DNA from: DATEBA01 sp035288045
GTDB lineage: Bacteria > Actinomycetota > UBA4738 > HRBIN12
DNA: 14,141 nucleotides
Reading direction: 5' to 3'
Assembly (NCBI GenBank): GCA_035288045.1
Contig: DATEBA010000049.1
Coordinates: forward strand, 1-14,141
A program made the position numbers and the translations under genes. The notes beneath the pieces were generated by a model that was given only the letters and a program-made list of their open reading frames with translations, did no database searches and had not been told where the DNA came from. Positions 12,968 to 14,141 of this stretch are shown in pieces (position 1 is the stretch's first letter; the number at the start of each line of letters is the position of its first letter).

Positions 12968-13968
12968 TACACGACGATCTCCTCCGGCGGCTCGCTGCTG
13001 CGAATCCGGTGCGCAACGAACGGGTTTCCGGCGCGGTGCGCTCTTCCGGGGCCAGAGCTCTCCTCGAACGGATCGTCGCTGAACCCGCCCCGGTGGTGCC
13101 CGGGACGCGTCGTCCCCGCCGGCGCGTGTGGGTTCCGGTGGCCGCGGTGCTCGTCGGGGCTGGGGTCTTCCTCGGCGTGCAGATCCTTCCCGAGGGCGGT
13201 CGCGGCGCGAGCGCCGCGGCGCGGGTTCTCCTCGCGACCGCGGACGTCGCAGGGCAAGTGGAGGCGGCTTCGGCGGAGGGCAGCTACCGCTACCTTAGGA
13301 CCGAGGTTGCCGAGACGCAGACCTTGACGGGGGAGCAGGGCGTGTGGTCTGCGCTCGTCGACCTCGTCCGCGAGGTCTGGGTCGCGCCAGACGGCTCGGG
13401 CCGGCAGCTACAGGCGTCGGTGCACCTCACGTTCCCCAGCCCGGGCGACAGGGAACGCTGGGAGGCGGGGGGGTCGCCCGCGTTGGCGAACGTCGTCGAC
13501 GAGGAGTATGGCCCGGCCGGTCTTCCCTACTTCGATCCGAGCGAACTTCCCACGGAGCCGGAAGACCTCGAGGCGACCCTTCGCGCATCGATCCGGCCGA
13601 GCGCCGGAGGGGCTGACATCCAGGTATTCGTCCAGGTAGCCGACCTGCTGCGGCTCCCCGATGCCTCGCCCGAGCTCCGGGCCGCGCTGTTCGAGGTCGC
13701 CGCCGGCCTGCCGCGGGTAGAGCTCGTGGGCGATACGACGGATGAAGCCGGCAGGACGGGGACCGCTGTGGCACTGCGGTCGACCGATCTAGGGGCAGAA
13801 ACGCGGACGGAGCTCGTCTTCGATGTCGAGACGGCGGATGTACTCGAGATCCGGACCCTCATCCTCGAGCCGGTCGCGTGGACGCCGGCCGATCCGCCGA
13901 TCCTTTTCGCCTACCGGGTCTTCCTCGACGCCGGTTTCACCGACTCCACCGACGAGCGCCCCGCCTAG
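12964..13968 (+). CDS. Single-pass membrane protein, CU044_5270-like, possible partner of the sigma factor
   Basis: 334 residues from the GTG at 12964, overlapping the sigma stop as GTGA, with GGGGGG 5 bases upstream. Residues 1-50 are a cytoplasmic basic region, 55-75 a transmembrane helix (VWVPVAAVLVGAGVFLGVQI), and the remaining 260 residues lie outside the cell. The outer part contains SYRYLRTEV near 107, a REVWVAPDGSGRQL strand pair, and a late RTGTAVAL...TRTELVFDVETADVLE segment. This fits the actinobacterial CU044_5270 family as I remember it, which often follows sigma-factor genes. I see no zinc-binding HxxxCxxC anti-sigma motif. An anti-sigma or signal-sensing role is inferred only from gene order and topology. 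Confidence 0.8.
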   Translation: MIHDDLLRRLAAANPVRNERVSGAVRSSGARALLERIVAEPAPVVPGTRRPRRRVWVPVAAVLVGAGVFLGVQILPEGGRGASAAARVLLATADVAGQVEAASAEGSYRYLRTEVAETQTLTGEQGVWSALVDLVREVWVAPDGSGRQLQASVHLTFPSPGDRERWEAGGSPALANVVDEEYGPAGLPYFDPSELPTEPEDLEATLRASIRPSAGGADIQVFVQVADLLRLPDASPELRAALFEVAAGLPRVELVGDTTDEAGRTGTAVALRSTDLGAETRTELVFDVETADVLEIRTLILEPVAWTPADPPILFAYRVFLDAGFTDSTDERPA

Positions 13969-14062
13969 GTCAGCCGGCCGGCCACGCTCATTCCCAACTC
14001 ACGATCCTCTCATGTCCGCCGGGTCATCGTGGTCGCGGCAAGAGGAGAGGAGAGGAGAAGCA
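13969..14062 (+). promoter_or_regulatory. Intergenic spacer with tandem AGAGG ribosome-binding repeats
   Basis: Just after the upstream stop lies the perfect palindrome GCCGGCCGGC (13973-13982), too compact to be a convincing terminator. I find no clear TANNNT promoter. Three tandem copies of AGAGG (14041-14055) followed by AGAAG lead into the ATG at 14063 and provide several overlapping ribosome-binding registers. Confidence 0.4.
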
Positions 14063-14141
14063 ATGACCGGCAAGAAGACGAGGTGGATCGCCGCGGGGGC
14101 GCTGGCCGCTGCGGTTGCAGGCGCGGGCACCGGCATCGCGA
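14063..14141 (+). CDS. Start of a secreted or anchored protein, cut off by the window end
   Basis: Only the first 26 codons are present. They begin MTGKKTRWIA and run into an Ala/Gly-rich hydrophobic stretch (AAGALAAAVAGAGTGIA), a signal peptide or N-terminal anchor. The ATG has strong purine-rich ribosome binding sites. From memory, starts of this form head small actinobacterial PepSY-domain exported proteins, but the visible part cannot prove it. It follows the sigma operon in the same direction. Confidence 0.6.
   Translation, partial: MTGKKTRWIAAGALAAAVAGAGTGIA

Noticed and set aside
1..14141. CRISPR array, tRNA, rRNA, insertion sequence or prophage genes
   Set aside because: No regularly spaced repeats, no cloverleaf or rRNA-like stretch noticed, and no transposase, integrase or structural phage motifs in any plausible gene.

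Overview
The DNA is very G+C rich, with strong third-position GC bias, many GTG starts and several start codons sitting directly behind a TANNNT -10 box (leaderless layout). Gene content (IclR regulator, I36-type secreted inhibitor, sigma factor followed by a CU044_5270-like membrane protein, actinobacterial-type ABC-F ATPase) points to a member of the Actinomycetota, probably environmental. I cannot place it below phylum. There is no sign of phage, insertion sequences, CRISPR, tRNA or rRNA. It reads as chromosomal with densely packed, mostly short operons.

Region 1 (1-2501): two divergently transcribed exported beta-propeller proteins. One has a signal peptide or N-terminal anchor (62-1105, minus); the other is a probable lipoprotein (1230-2501, plus). 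Region 2 (2509-6908, minus): an IclR regulator, then a tightly coupled operon of a membrane-anchored family 5 solute-binding protein, a PHP-domain metal hydrolase and an inositol-monophosphatase-like phosphatase. The stops and starts overlap by 4 and 19 bases. The same 11-base element lies in front of the IclR gene and in front of the operon, which suggests one regulon. No permease genes are present.

Region 3 (7056-8851): msrA, a small highly charged protein (convergent, sharing the CTAG of the stop codons), a four-helix membrane protein and a tandem CBS-domain protein. Region 4 (8945-11471): a mostly disordered protein with terminal helices, then an ABC-F ATPase of the type common in actinobacteria.

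Region 5 (11481-14141): a six-cysteine secreted I36-like protease inhibitor on the minus strand whose ribosome binding site is buried in a perfect 13-bp hairpin. Divergent from it is an operon of a stand-alone LuxR-type DNA-binding domain, a sigma-70/ECF-type sigma factor and a single-pass membrane protein that may act as its partner. A 21-position repeated element lies in front of both the LuxR gene and the sigma gene. The window ends inside a new secreted-protein gene. The two most unusual things here are the binding-protein/two-hydrolase operon with its candidate IclR sites and the occluded start of the inhibitor gene. All promoter and operator calls come from reading the sequence by eye and are predictions.
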